A stretch of 64,000 nt of DNA from Lonicera japonica (Eukaryota; Streptophyta; Magnoliopsida; Dipsacales; Caprifoliaceae), in contig CM038471.1 of the NCBI GenBank assembly GCA_021464415.1, positions 9,203,386-9,267,385 on the forward strand. The letters run 5' to 3'. Each line of letters begins with the position of its first letter. The stretch's first letter is position 1. Made by a program: the position numbers and the translations under genes. Below are positions 11,067 to 22,008 of the stretch, piece by piece. Under the pieces are notes generated by a model. That model made no database searches and was not told the DNA's origin. It worked only from the letters and a program-made list of their open reading frames with translations.

Positions 11067-12526
11067 GGACATTAAACTCAAAATATGCATGCATGCTTGG
11101 CTATGTCTGCTCACGTTGTTATGAAAGAAAAATGATTTTTGTAATACTTAAAGTGAATGTTTGACGATGCTCTGATACTGTGGGAAGTTCTGGCATTTCC
11201 CGCGGGCGCACTTTGCTCTCGCTCATAGTTTTACTCAAATTATGCTTTAAAAGTGGGATTAATGTTGCCTAGTGCTGATAACTTGACTATGATGAAAGAA
11301 AGGTTTGCTCATACTGCTATTATGTGACTCTTGTGGGGGCTTATGAATCATTAATTGATATCAGTTGTGTTAAGATGCAAAGTTCGTTGACTATCTTGGG
11401 AAAGCCATATATCACTTGTTGGGTTAAGATAGGTTCTTTTGAGAATTGGAGGTGTAGCCCCTATCGAGGCCCATTATGATGTTGTTGGGTAATTAGAGTG
11501 GTGCAGCGGAAGTGTAGTGGAGCCTTTGAGATAGATATTTGTTTTTTATTGCGTGAGCATACCTTTAGCTAGCGTTTGCCTTGGGACTAGGTATTCCTTT
11601 CCTTCTTCACCTTACTCACGTTGATTTTTTTAGTGAGTTGTTACTTTGATGATTAAATTTGGGGTTCTTGATGTTTCCTTTGAATCCTTTGTCTTCATTA
11701 AGGATGTGTTTTATACTCAGGATATGTTTCGCTACCAAGTTAGCAATGGGCGACTGTTGAGTTATACTTTAGTCAACTGCCTAATCAACAGATGACTAAT
11801 TTATAAATCTATAGTCTTTTGTACCCAACAGAAAGTGAAGCGTGGCTTACTTATGTCAGTGGCCAATCCCATTCCTTATGTTCAATCGTTGTGTTCTTTG
11901 ATTTTGATGCGTGAATCCTGTGTTTGGTAATCTTTATATTTGTTTTCGAATGCCATTGCGTTTGGATTCATAGGAAACTAGAATGTGTGACCTTCTTCGT
12001 TGTTATGATTCTTCTATTGTAAGTGCGCCTTAAGAATGGTATCATTTTTGGTTTAGTGTCTCGATACCCATAGGATTATATCGGTGCACGTCAGTGGTAG
12101 TTTCGTATCTTCTAGCTCATCCAGAGCTTGTTAGTCATTAGTCCACACGGTGTGGCAAGTTGTTTCGTTGCCGACTTTAGTTGTGGAGGTCATCTTTGGC
12201 CATGTCTTGTGATTGAGCCTATTCGGAGTTTTGGGTCATGCGATCATATCCTAACCTTGAGGATTTATTCCATGCTTTGCTAGGAATGTCAGGTATGGGA
12301 GTAAAAATCATTCTTGCGTTGGCGAATTGGAAGTTCCAGCCTTGTTGTTCCATCCCCTCGACATTCCCTAGGATCGTTCCATTTGTTCGCTTTTGAATTT
12401 GATTTTAACTCATGCTTAGCTATGGCGAGTCTCTTAAGGAGGGAAGACCGGAAGCAATGTTGGGGATCCTGTGTGTTTCTTTTTCTATACCAACCTCTAT
12501 GTATATTTCAAGGATAAAATTTCTTA

Positions 12527-12538
12527 AGGAGGGGAGAT
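12527..12538 (+). other. Polypurine tract before a 3' LTR
   Basis: AAGGAGGGGAGAT immediately precedes TGTAATACCCCG. This is the standard polypurine tract and LTR start of plant Ty3/gypsy elements and sets the plus orientation of the LTR that follows. Confidence 0.7.
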
Positions 12539-12920
12539 TGTAATACCCCGTGTTCCTTTTTCTGCGTTGACCTTCTCTTAAGCTCTATAAGATTTAATCT
12601 CCGCTAGAGAGTGAGCATTGGATTTTGCGCCTTACGTACTCGATCCGATACTTTTAGCATGTCATGTTAGACATATTAAGTTTGAGGGAACAATCGTTAT
12701 GTTATTCGGGTGGTTTATATTTCAACCTTTTGTGATTCGTTGGTTTTTGGCCAACTTTAAGAGGTCATAACTTTTTCATCCAATGTTCAAACGACTCTTC
12801 ATTTGCCGCCATGTCTTCATTTCTTTTCCCTCTACAACTTTCATGTTTGGGCCGAGTCAAGATTCAACCATTTCGAGGTCCGTTTCGGGCTCATAAAGTC
12901 ATTTGCTACTGCAATGACTT

Positions 12921-12977
12921 CCATGATCGATCATGGTCCTTCAAAGGAGTTCCAGAAGGATTCATGATCGATCATGA
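12921..12977. repeat. Paired 14-16-bp palindromes in the LTR
   Basis: CCATGATCGATCATGG at 12921 and TCATGATCGATCATGA at 12962 are perfect palindromes 41 bp apart. The same palindrome, also as a pair, is present in the LTRs of the unrelated copia element at 24598-24636 and 29283-29321. Confidence 0.85.
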
Positions 12978-13016
12978 GATGAAGATTTTTTAAATATTGG
13001 ATCTGTGGGATAACGC

Positions 13017-14023
13017 TCAAGGGGCTGGAGCATGTTGATTTCCGTAACAAAAGGATTGTTTTATGGAAAAGATGGGCCTTTTGAAAGTGACTTCAACTTG
13101 GAGGTTAGATTTCTTGATATAAATCGGATCTGAAGACTGAACCAATTCATTGGAGGCTTCTTGGTGGAGAATTTCATAAGATGTAACCCATTTTTTAGGT
13201 AACAACTTAATCAATTCAGAGCGGGGTAACTGCTTTGGAATATAGCTTACTGTGGGTGCTGACTTTAAATCAATAGTCAACATCAGTGCTTCTGCAGTTT
13301 TTGAGCCAGGAATACATAGATCATATGAATGATTATGTAAGCGAGAGATCATTTGATGATGTATTGTTGCTACCGAAGTTCCTTCAACCATTGGAACGCC
13401 ACTAATCTGAACTTGAATCTTCAAGGCCGATGTCAAATATTTATCTGAAATCGGGATGTTGAAGTTGGGATATAGCGTAAAAAGCACTATACCGGCGTTG
13501 AGGGTGGTTTGACGTTTCCAAGAAAAGCCTGTTGGTAGGTGGTCATGCGAGAGTCTAAGAGAGCTATCTTGATGACAACTGGGAGACCTTTTCGACCATG
13601 GAAAGTGATAGCGAATCGAATCGCTCCAAAGTGTAGATGTGTATAGCCTTGTGAGATAGCCATACGTTGAAAATCATGAGGAAGTGGAACTGGGTAGAAT
13701 CTTTCTTCAGAACCAGAGGGAACAATCAAAGAGTCAAACTTGCTTGCTTATACATACTCTTTAATTGGGAGATCAGATGATTTACTTGAAATAAGCTTTC
13801 GGATCTGTCTGGTGAAGGTTTTTGAAGTTGGTTTAGCAAAAACATTGTATGGGTTTACAGTGGGTAAATGCGTTTGTGGGATTATGTTTTTGTTTGGAAT
13901 ATGAGAAATTTCGTACAAAGACTCAATACTATTTTCAAAACGAGAAGAGGAAGAAGATAACGAACGAGAACGAGTTAGTAATGGAGTTTTTGAAGTTGAA
14001 CCAGAATTTTTAAAAAAGGACAT
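13017..14023 (-). pseudogene. Caulimovirid movement-protein-like ORF, broken
   Basis: Three consecutive open segments lie on the minus strand: 14023-13748 (91 codons), 13729-13487 (80 codons) and 13487-13017 (156 codons). The first two share a frame and are separated by one TAA near 13746-13748. The third is shifted by one base at about 13487. The second and third segments show the pattern of the 30K movement-protein superfamily: short hydrophobic beta strands with a central Asp-containing block, then ISGVP and an HHQMISRLHNHSYDL block. The first segment is Ser-rich and basic. In several caulimovirids the movement domain is the first domain of a long polyprotein, which fits its closeness to the leader. 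The stop and frameshift mean it is not a working viral gene. Confidence 0.6.
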
Positions 14024-14599
14024 AATTAGTTTTTGTTTTCTTTTGTTTTAAAATATAAGTTCTTTCACTAAAGGTTAACAAATAAACATATGAATCTAAG
14101 CTTCTTCTGATGATATATATCTCTTCTTGGTCATAAAGAAGACAACCTTAAGAAAGCTGTAAAAGATTTTCTGCAGTTCAGACCACATCTACGAGTCATC
14201 GAGCTTAATACGGCACTCTTTTCCTTCAACGCTCTTTCCTCAAGCAACGTGTCTGGAATGCCTCAAAATTTCTTACTTTTCTTAAGAACTGTACTCAGTT
14301 TCTGAGTATGTTAACTTCAGATTTCTGATACGAGAGATCCACTTAACTGAATCTAAGTTTTCTGATATGAGAGATCCACAAGAGTGGCAATCACAGAGCA
14401 TATTTATCATAGATCTGCTAATATGTGGCAGTCGTAGAGCATACTTAAGAAGTACTGTATCTCATACTAGACATAGCACAATTATTAGACATATGCAAGA
14501 TATGTATCATAATCAGAAGCTTTTAATTCATATCTAACTTGTTTGAACGATTAGGTCAGAACTTAAATTAAAAAAACTGCTTAAGAGATATCGAAACAA

Positions 14600-14611
14600 G
14601 CTCTGATACCA
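14600..14611 (-). other. tRNA-Met primer-binding site of the viral fragment
   Basis: On the minus strand the bases read TGGTATCAGAGC, an exact complement of the initiator tRNA-Met 3' end used by Caulimoviridae and by many copia elements. The ORF downstream decides in favour of a caulimovirid. Confidence 0.8.
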
Positions 14612-17600
14612 TTAGGGGTGATATCAATAGTTTCGGACTACGCAATACCATAGCGAAACTTAAGCTTAAAAATGATAGCGAATAATGGACACTAATTCAT
14701 CTGTATTAAAACGTTCATCTAATAATCTGGTTCACCTTAATGTCAGTTTTAAGTATATTTTACCCGTTTTTCTTCATGTAAACGCCTCTACAACTCCATT
14801 TTCGAGCACACAACATCTAAGGGAGTGAGAGAGTGATTTGAGGGAGCTCTAGAGAGATTGATTTGAGGGAGCTCTAGAGAGAGAGACAATAGATTTTACA
14901 CATCTATCATCCCTCATCCAAGATTTGAGCCCATAATCACATTCTCTTTCACTATTCACCGTCTTCCACCTTCGTCTTCGTGCGTGGAGCTTGGAGGTGA
15001 GCTAGGGTTTTGGCGATACAATTTCTACACTTCCTCAACTCCTAGATCTTGCTTCTTTAAGGTGGAAACACGAGTACTAAACCCTTAAGTTCAAATTATT
15101 GTTGTTGCATTAAGGTTTTCTACTCAAAATCGGGATTTGTGATAAAATCCCTAGGTTTGTGATGTTCATGTGGGATGGGTTGGTTCGAGGTGTAATTAGT
15201 GATGCATATGGATAGATTATAATATATATATATATCATGAATGATCTCTTCTTACCATACTATAAGCCTTGTTCTCTCACACACACACACATCATATCCA
15301 CTTTATAACCTAAGGAATGAACTAGGCTAGATGGGATTTCGGGATTAATGTTTGAATCATGGTTGATTATCGATTATATGGAATAGATATGCACATATAC
15401 GTACATATTTAAAAGTGTTGAACGCTATCCATGTGTGTTGAACCAAGAACCCGTTAGGGCGTATTGAAGCGCAACAATCCTTGAGTTTAGTGCCTTGTAG
15501 AAAGCATGGTAGACACTAGTATTGAGAATATGACCTAGATACTATCTAATACTATAGTAAATATACATTGGCGGGGCATGGGTTGCCTCGGCCATACATA
15601 CACACATAGTAGAGTGTGCCATATGAACGCTGGTTGAACTAGAATCACAATAATCAATGCTTGGTTGGCTAAAATCACATGAGAACCTGCATACGTGGTA
15701 TACATCCTTGTTTCTATACACTTGATGTGTTAGACGACAAGAAATACCGATAATGACCTAATTGGCTATAGGCCATGGAATACAAAAGTGATAATGATGC
15801 TATTGATAACGATGACTACAATGATGACGATTGTGTGATTGTATATATATATATTGTTAGCCATACGCGTGATGGATGATTTGATGATTGTATATATTAT
15901 TGAGTAAGGAATCGATGCATTCCCATTGTTATGATCTCACGTATGGGCTGGATATGATGGACTGAGTATCGGGTAACGCCCGCGTGGCTTAAAGACGAGC
16001 CGCCTATTACCGCCTATGGGTGACAATTCCTAAATCGTGCATGGGAAAAATGAAGTCTGTGACATCGCCGGTGGTTGTGGTTGCCCACCAAGGAGAGCCC
16101 ACTCTATGTATCTTGCCTTCCTACAGGACTATGTGTTATGGGTTAGATGTGTTTCCCTGGTAGCGGAGTAGGTCCCATGTGCCATTATTTTTCCAATGGT
16201 GAGTTCCCCGGATAGTAGTTGGGCTACTAATGGTCATTACCCTGCTAGGGTATCGCCTAGTGTAGTTTTTTCCAGAGCGTTGATGTGGCTTGTTTGAGGC
16301 GTTCTCCTCCTTAACTATTCGGAGTATTATTCCCGAGAAAATGTCTTGAGGGTTATCTCTAAATAATTTACTTGGAGAACCAAGTCTCTGAGCCACTCCC
16401 CACTCGGAGAAGACATGGACAAGAGCCTCGGACTCTTCGGGATCCATCGTTCTGGGCCTGGATGTACTGACTGCGGGGTGAAACTGAGGCATTATGTTGG
16501 AGACGTGATACGAGAGCTGTTGTACAATTATTGATTATGTTATTATTATTGTATCGTATCATGTCTTGTATTGATTTGTGTATGTTGCCTCGGTTAGACG
16601 TAGATGAAGTGAGACTTATGCGAACACTAGTTGCGGATGCCACTTATAATGTATTAATATGTAAAGTGAAAATAGATAATAACCAGTGAGCCTTAGAGAT
16701 GAAATACGGGTATGTGACCGCATATTGATGGTGGAATGAATTGGCTGGATCATAATGAACATAAACTATCAATAATCGAAATGGTAACTAAGGCTACTAG
16801 ATAGCAAAGTAAGAGGGCACTGAACATAACGGATTAGACGAAAGATCTTGAGGCAAAGCCAATTAGCTAGGCAAGTATTGTATTCATAATGTATTATAAT
16901 CAAAGTGGAAACGACAAATACTTGGCCTATAGTTATCGACTTTCAATATAGGCACGGGTAGCCGACACAAGCTGTAGAACTAATCCACTAAGGCGTGACG
17001 AACCATAGGAAGCTAGCTTTAGAACGAGACGACCTTAGTGTAACAATTCCTTAGTAATCTGGGAACACGTGAGAGGTTAACTTGTGGGATATTTACGGAT
17101 GTGATCGGTTAGTTGGGTAGTTAGTATCCGGTGGCTAGGGTAGGAATCCTAGTGGGGTTTGCATGCACGGTCTTCAAACTATTATTTTAAAGAAAATCAC
17201 TTACTTTATATATAAACTTGCACGTGCGTGTGTTTGCAACGTGTATTTTTTATACAAAAACTATGTAGTTCACACTAAGTCTGGATTTGGCTCATCCCAT
17301 TTTCTAATAGTCTTGTAGGCTTATGCATCTCAGGTGGTGCATGACGTACGTGTATAGAGGCCTCTGATATCCGTAATCCGCATTTAGTCTTTTTTCGGGA
17401 AAGGACTATATTGTATAGTTATTTTGGTTTCCTTTAATTGTAAATGGACTTTATAATTATTTTGGGTGATGGATTCTAGATTTGTATAAATAGTTTATAT
17501 ATATATGTGGAGTTGGATGTGATTGTAATTGTGACATGTGCCTTGTAAATTTCACAGGTTTGGTTTTTATTTAATTGAACTCCACATGCCGGGCTTTTGT

Positions 17601-17749
17601 AAAATAGGATTTTTAATGGAATGACATTTTATTTAAGAAAAAGTTTTTAAAAGTTGTAATTTTTCATATTTAAACCTGCCATGGCGCACGGCATCCGTGA
17701 TTAACCGAATTCCGGAGGTGAAAATCTCATAATGGGATTCGGGGTGTCA

Positions 17750-18424
17750 TAATTTGTTAGTCTTGATTTCAAATGACTAAATCATGTCTATCAATTTTTA
17801 AATTAAAAATTGTAGGACAAAGAACTTAGAGTTTATTTGGTTCGAGTTTCAAAGCATTCTTGAAATGTCATATTTTATTCTAAAATAAATTTTAGGTTTG
17901 TTTTGAAGTTTGGGTTTAGAATAATGCATTCTTGGAATGAACTTTTCCTTTGAAATTTTCCCACTTAAGTTGGTGGTAATAAATGATTACTCAAGCACTA
18001 CCCTCTTAAATTTTCCTAATAAAATTGAAAGATCATATGACTTGCGATAGCAAGTTATTTTTTCACCTTAGACTAAAAAATAATTTAATCTAGCGAAGTC
18101 TAAAAAATAGTAATTTTTAATTTTTATTATGAAAATTGTTCCTAACAAGTAATTTAATAATGAAACTAAATTTGAAAAAACTTAAATTAGAACTTTGTAA
18201 AATTGTTAGCTCTTGTTTTTAAATTTTATAAAAGTAAGCTGTTTTCGTAATTGATACTTATTTTATTCATATACTTATTTACTTACATCTTGTTTGATTA
18301 TCTTCCAATTTACGAATTGGACAATTTAAGTTCGAGTTAAACAAACTAGGTTAAATAAAAATTGAACACAAATTAAAGTGTCGGTAATTAGGCGTAAAAA
18401 ATTATTTAGACTACCTCTACTCTA
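17750..18424. other. AT-rich intergenic spacer
   Basis: No gene is visible. The right part begins a family of about 70-bp direct repeats that continues beyond the MITE at 18434. Confidence 0.4.
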
Positions 18425-18830
18425 TGAAAATGGTGATTGCTATTTGTACGCCATCAAATACGTAATTTTACACTATGTATTTGTTCGATGATAAATGAAT
18501 AAGTGCATACTATTCGCTCGATGATAATTGAGTAAGGCATTAAATTTTTTAATTGCTTATTCGCTTGTCATCGAACGAGTAATATAAACTTACTCATTTG
18601 TTATCAGACGAATAAAAAATAATGTAATATCAAATATTTGGTAGAGTGCAAATAGCGCATGAAAATTGTTCCTAATAAGTAATTTAATAATAAAACTAAA
18701 TTTAAAACTTAAATTAGAACTTTGTAAAAAATTGTTCCTAACAAGTAATTTAATAATAAAACTAAATTTAAAAACTTAAATTAGAAGTTTGTAAAATTGT
18801 TGACTCTTGTTTTCTAATTTTATAAAGTTA
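18129..18830. repeat. About 70-bp direct repeats split by a MITE
   Basis: A block GAAAATTGTTCCTAACAAGT followed by AATTTAATAATAAAACTAAA and TTAGAACTTTGTAAAA occurs at 18129, 18661 and 18729. The last two are adjacent. The block at 18129 continues into a CTCTTGTTTT-AAATTTTATAAA tail also found after the third copy. Confidence 0.7.
18434..18659. mobile_element. Foldback MITE, hAT-like
   Basis: Ends resemble each other in inverse orientation (GATTGCTATTTGTACGCC against GCGCTATTTGCACTCTACC), and most of the 226-bp interior pairs with itself around a centre near 18555. The flanks TGAAAATGG (18425) and TGAAAATTG (18660) form a near-perfect 8-9-bp duplication, the size made by hAT transposases. There is no transposase. 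Confidence 0.6.
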
Positions 18831-19003
18831 TGTTCTTCATCGTTATCATCCTCTTCCCCAAAGAAGAAACGCAACAACATTCTCTCAACTGTCTCGTTAA
18901 TTTTCTTATATTCTCTTCACCAAAAGAGTTCTTGACCCAACTCTCTCTCTCCCTCTCTACTCCTCCTCCTCCTCCTCCTCCCAAACCCAAAACCCTCAAT
19001 CTC
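18830..19003 (+). promoter_or_regulatory. Probable leader of the TBL remnant gene
   Basis: A CT-rich tract (CTCTCTCTCTCC, then a CTC triplet run) and a weak short frame look like a plant 5' untranslated leader. The sequence is contiguous with 22284 onwards once the 3.27-kb retrotransposon and one target copy are removed, so it probably belonged to the TBL gene. Confidence 0.4.
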
Positions 19004-19008
19004 AAGTT

Positions 19009-19279
19009 AGTTGAATTATACAACATAAAAATAGAGAAATTATATTAATGAACTACAACAATCCCCAATGGGTTACATTGCTCTTACAATCTTACTTCAT
19101 TTACAATACAAGACTAACTAATATATACTATTACAAAGGGAAAACTAATTATAACAATTGATGAAAAGGAAATAAATAAAGAAGATAAAAGAAGGGGAAA
19201 AAAGAAAGAAAAGGATCCAAGAAAGGGAAAGGGAAGAAAAGGGATCCAATGCATTTTGGGATCCAATGATATTCTAACA
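19009..19279 (-). repeat. 3' LTR of the gene-carrying element
   Basis: This 271-bp copy is preceded (element sense) by an uninterrupted run of G that forms the end of the polypurine tract, 19280-19293 on the plus strand. Its outer edge meets the AAGTT target duplication. Confidence 0.9.
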
Positions 19280-19415
19280 CCCCCCCCCCCCCTCAAACTC
19301 AAGGTGGTATGAAGAGACCAACTTGAGTTTGAGAAGAGATGAAGGAGCTACCCAAACAGCTATTGAGAAGCTGAACGGTATGCTATTGAATGATAGACGT
19401 GGAGGTGAAGGGGTG

Positions 19416-20231
19416 CTAGAAAGGTAAAAAGTTTTGACGATCATCAGTACCAAAATTCAAGATAGCACTGAGGTCAGAAGAAGAATAATCAAAAGAATTA
19501 TATCCTAAAACTGTCCGATTAGGATTTGATGATCCGGCAACCTCTGTAACAGAACCCACTTGAGAAGATCCCCCTGAAAAACCTTCCAAACGAGCTTGGT
19601 AATCTGACGTATTCGGATACGTCGGAAAAGCCCTGTGTTCTGAAGGGTTCATGGTGGTCGGAGGCGTATTAGGTGCAGCATTTTCTGTCGACATTAAGAG
19701 CCGTAATAGGCTGTCGGAGCAAGGATATCCTAACCGATCTTCACTGATCGGAAGAACCCCAGGTTGTGGAAGATTCACGGCAGTTGGAACAAACTCAGGT
19801 GCAGTATTATCTGCCGACGATAAGAATCTTTAGGAACTTCCAATAGGAGCTAAGGAAAGGGATGGGTTAGCGTTAGCGCTAGAATACCCTCCTCCGAATC
19901 GAACTTCTAATGCTGTTACCCGTGATTGTAAAGCTTCTATTTGTCGTTGAAGAGAAGTTATGAGAACAGAACAGCCACCAATAGGATTATCGATTCTCTC
20001 CTGAACTTCAAAAAGAAACGACGTGAGAGTTTCAAGATATTTGTAGTCGGGAACTTTTTGCATAATACTCACAATATTCTTTACCCCGAATACGGAGAAG
20101 ATTTTGAAATAATCTCGACGATTAATCCCACGTGGAAAGAATTTAGCCGATTCACAAAATGGAGGACAAGCTCTACGGAAATAAGCGCAGGCAGCACGTG
20201 GAGAGTTTTTAGAATGAATAGAGTTTGACAT
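19416..20231 (-). pseudogene. LOB-domain (LBD) transcription factor gene, captured and damaged
   Basis: The minus-strand frame starting at 20231 encodes about 271 codons in one frame with a single TAA at 19832-19830. The first 110 residues are a LOB domain: a cysteine block (CAYFRRACPPFC, near residue 15), a GAS-type block with VFGVKNIVSIMQKVP, an NPIGGC turn, and the leucine-rich LQRQIEALQSRVTAL helix. The usual C-x2-C-x6-C-x3-C spacing has lost its first cysteine (Arg stands there). After the stop the same frame stays open for 136 codons, rich in Ser, Pro and Asn, to a natural end at 19416. LBD proteins bind DNA and control organ boundaries. This copy sits inside an LTR element and is probably non-functional, though a truncated 133-residue LOB domain could be made. 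Confidence 0.85.
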
Positions 20232-20980
20232 TATTTTGATGAGGGGGCTGGGGTTTGTAGGGGATAGAGATAGAGAATGGAGAGAAAGATAGAGATTTGA
20301 GGAGAGTATTTTTTGGGATTTTTAGGGGGATGAGCTCCGATGAGAGAGATTGGGCTTGAGACTTAAAGCTCTGGACATAGATTGAAAAACTTTCGAGGAT
20401 TTCGAAATCAGAAACCTTTTGAGTATTTCGAAGCCGGAAACTTTAAAGGGAACTGGCGTTCGGCCAGATTTGGCCTTGACAGGACTTCAAATAGGAGTGC
20501 TACGCGTGAGCGCGTGTGGCTGATTTTGGATAAACTTTCTGGGTTAAAGCACAAGCCACAGAAACTTTAGGGGGTTAAATTGAGAATAACCGAAACCTTT
20601 GACACTTTCTGGACTAAAACCCAATAATCGAAACTTTTGAACGGTGAACCCGCGACGGCCGTTTCTTTTAACGGTGAACCCACGACGACCGTTTCTTTGA
20701 ACGAAGACTTTGGGGCCAAACTGTAAATATCAAAAACTTTTTGAAATCTTTCTGGATTAAAATGTGAGACCAGAAAGTGTATGGGTTCAAACAGAAAGAC
20801 ACCAAAACTTTTGGGAACTCAACAGAATCTCACCTTTTTTCTTCTTTTTTTTTTAAATAAAAAGACAAAATCTAAAGCACCGATCAGATTTGAGTGCTCT
20901 TGCAACTGTTGCCCAACACACATGATTAAAGTTGATTGTTGCTTTTTCTTTAAACCAACACCAAACAAAGTCAAAAAGCA
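20232..20980 (-). other. Non-coding interior between the two captured genes
   Basis: Sequence upstream of the LBD start contains CT-rich leader-like DNA and then a degenerate repeat around CGAAACTTT-CTGGACTAAA. It also holds a direct duplication of about 31 bp (AACGGTGAACCCGCGACGGC and AACGGTGAACCCACGACGAC, near 20640-20700). It may be the LBD gene's own upstream DNA, in which case capture involved genomic or unspliced sequence. Confidence 0.35.
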
Positions 20981-21159
20981 CTACTCATTTCTAATTTGCT
21001 TTTTCACTGTCAGCCAGTAACTTGTGTTTGTTTCTGTGTATGTGAGATAGAGTGAGAGACTAAGAACCACTGTCCCATTCAAAAGTTCCAAATACACAAA
21101 CCCATTTGCCAAACCCAAGAACCCATGCGGTGTTGTAGTCTCTCTGTTACAATTCTTGA

Positions 21160-21716
21160 GTGCAGCCACAATTAATGACTTATCTTGGGTGAGCTTCTTC
21201 ATTTTTCTGAACGAAGCAGTAACACCAACAGGAACAAAACCGTCCTTGTCGTTAGTCAACTTTTTTTTTTTTATCACTTCAGTAGTACTCCACCTGCCTG
21301 ATGATCTTGTGACGGAGATCATTAGTGAGAGCGACAGTCTGATGCGATTGACGTTCATCGGACAGATGAGGGAGTTCATCATCATCATCATCGAGGTGAG
21401 AGTCGGTGATTTCAAGGGGTCCGACGGGCTAGAGATGGAGGCAAACGAGGTGAACGAGAGCCCAATTGAAGGCGTGCTTGCTGTTGGTGGTTGATTCTGA
21501 AGCCATGAATGGATGGTTTGAGCGGCGGCGGAGCTGGTTACAGCGGCCTTTGATACAGACAGAGAGGTAGAGAGAGAAAACAACGGTGCAGTCGGAGGAG
21601 CCGTAGGCAAATAATTCGGAGCGAGAGTGCTGAACAATAGATCGACCAATACCATCTGGCGGTGCTTTTGAGAAGTTCGCGAAGGACCCAGAAGTTGCTG
21701 ACTCCTCACTGGACAA
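21160..21716 (-). pseudogene. La-motif (LARP6-like) gene fragment, captured and frameshifted
   Basis: On the minus strand an acidic run (DDDDDELPHLSDE) leads into LTNDLRHKIIRQVEYY, the first helix of a La motif. After a short deletion and low-complexity A-run, NDKDGFVPVGVTASFRKMKK and LTQDKSLIVAALKN follow in another frame. The order and wording match plant LARP6-type La-related proteins, RNA-binding proteins that act on poly(A)-rich mRNAs. The segment that should contain the FSDENLPTDK part is missing between the two pieces. A further one-base shift near 21420 separates the Ser/Thr-rich N-terminal part. A GTAACA sequence directly after AALKN could be a retained splice donor. The fragment cannot encode a complete La domain. 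Confidence 0.75.
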
Positions 21717-21996
21717 AACCGCTTGAATGGGTTGATTGTTACAAGCCCGAGTAAGATTTCAATTGCTATGAACAACCGCATACCCACGGAATTTTAGTTT
21801 CCATTGATGCGTATGCTGGATGAGGGAGAGTAGAGATCTACGGCGAAGGACGGTGAAGAGGTTTGTAGAGAGAGAGTAGAATAGTGTGAAGTTTCTCTCT
21901 TTCAGTTTCACTCAACTCTCTGACCGGGCAAGCGGCAAAATGCCGCCCGCCGGAAAAGGTGGAACTCAAAAAAAATCTAGGTGAAGAAATCGAATT

Positions 21997-22008
21997 CCTC
22001 TGACACCA
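21997..22008 (-). other. Primer-binding site of the gene-carrying element
   Basis: Minus-strand TGGTGTCAGAGG directly follows the 5' LTR end TTCAACT. It differs by one base from the TGGTATCAGAGC/G tRNA-Met site. Confidence 0.85.

Larger units (their letters stand above)
9524..12538 (+). other. Decayed Ty3/gypsy-type sequence upstream of the 12539 LTR
   Basis: TGTAATATCCC at 9524 looks like the start of a Tekay/Del-type LTR. The other end (12500-12538) has the AAATTTCTTAAGGAGGGGAG context that precedes the 3' LTR in such elements. No gag or pol domain can be read between them. The stretch contains two degenerate tandem repeat blocks listed separately. The gypsy assignment of the middle part rests on the flanks and is an inference. 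Confidence 0.35.
12995..14735 (-). mobile_element. Endogenous pararetrovirus (Caulimoviridae) fragment
   Basis: On the minus strand a tRNA-Met primer site (14611-14600) is followed by a leader of about 580 bases with small AUGs, and then by a broken ORF with movement-protein character. That is the start of a caulimovirid genome, where the Met primer site defines position one. Sequence on the other side of the primer site (14612 to about 14735) may be the linked genome end. No coat protein, protease or RT region follows, so only about 1.7 kb of the genome is present. Both junctions with the LTR are approximate. A retroelement is less likely because movement proteins are not a feature of LTR retrotransposons. 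Confidence 0.65.
12539..17749 (+). mobile_element. Long Ty3/gypsy 3' LTR interrupted by viral DNA
   Basis: The LTR opens with TGTAATACCCCG at 12539 and closes near 17749 with GGATTCGGGGTGTCA, the form seen in Tekay/Del-like LTRs. Its order of blocks (a TCTACAACTTTCATGTTT motif, paired palindromes, a GAGAGAG leader tract, then CACTATTCACCGTCTTCCAC) is the same as in the complete solo LTR at 34644-37299, which supports the boundaries. About 1.75 kb of foreign sequence (roughly 12995-14735) splits it, so the true LTR length is about 3.4 kb. Short ORFs inside (for example minus 16136-16643) have no recognisable product. Confidence 0.65.

Noticed and set aside
16136..16643. Two overlapping minus-strand ORFs of 118 and 91 codons
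   Set aside because: They lie inside a gypsy LTR, show no domain I recognise, and are antisense to the LTR.
18820..19302. Gly/Ser-rich and hydrophobic ORFs around 19 kb
   Set aside because: They read CTC/CT microsatellites and the C-run next to an LTR; no gene context.
20981..21787. A single 268-codon minus-strand gene
   Set aside because: The frame is real, but the La-like signal switches frame inside it, so it is a composite of damaged pieces and not one intact protein.
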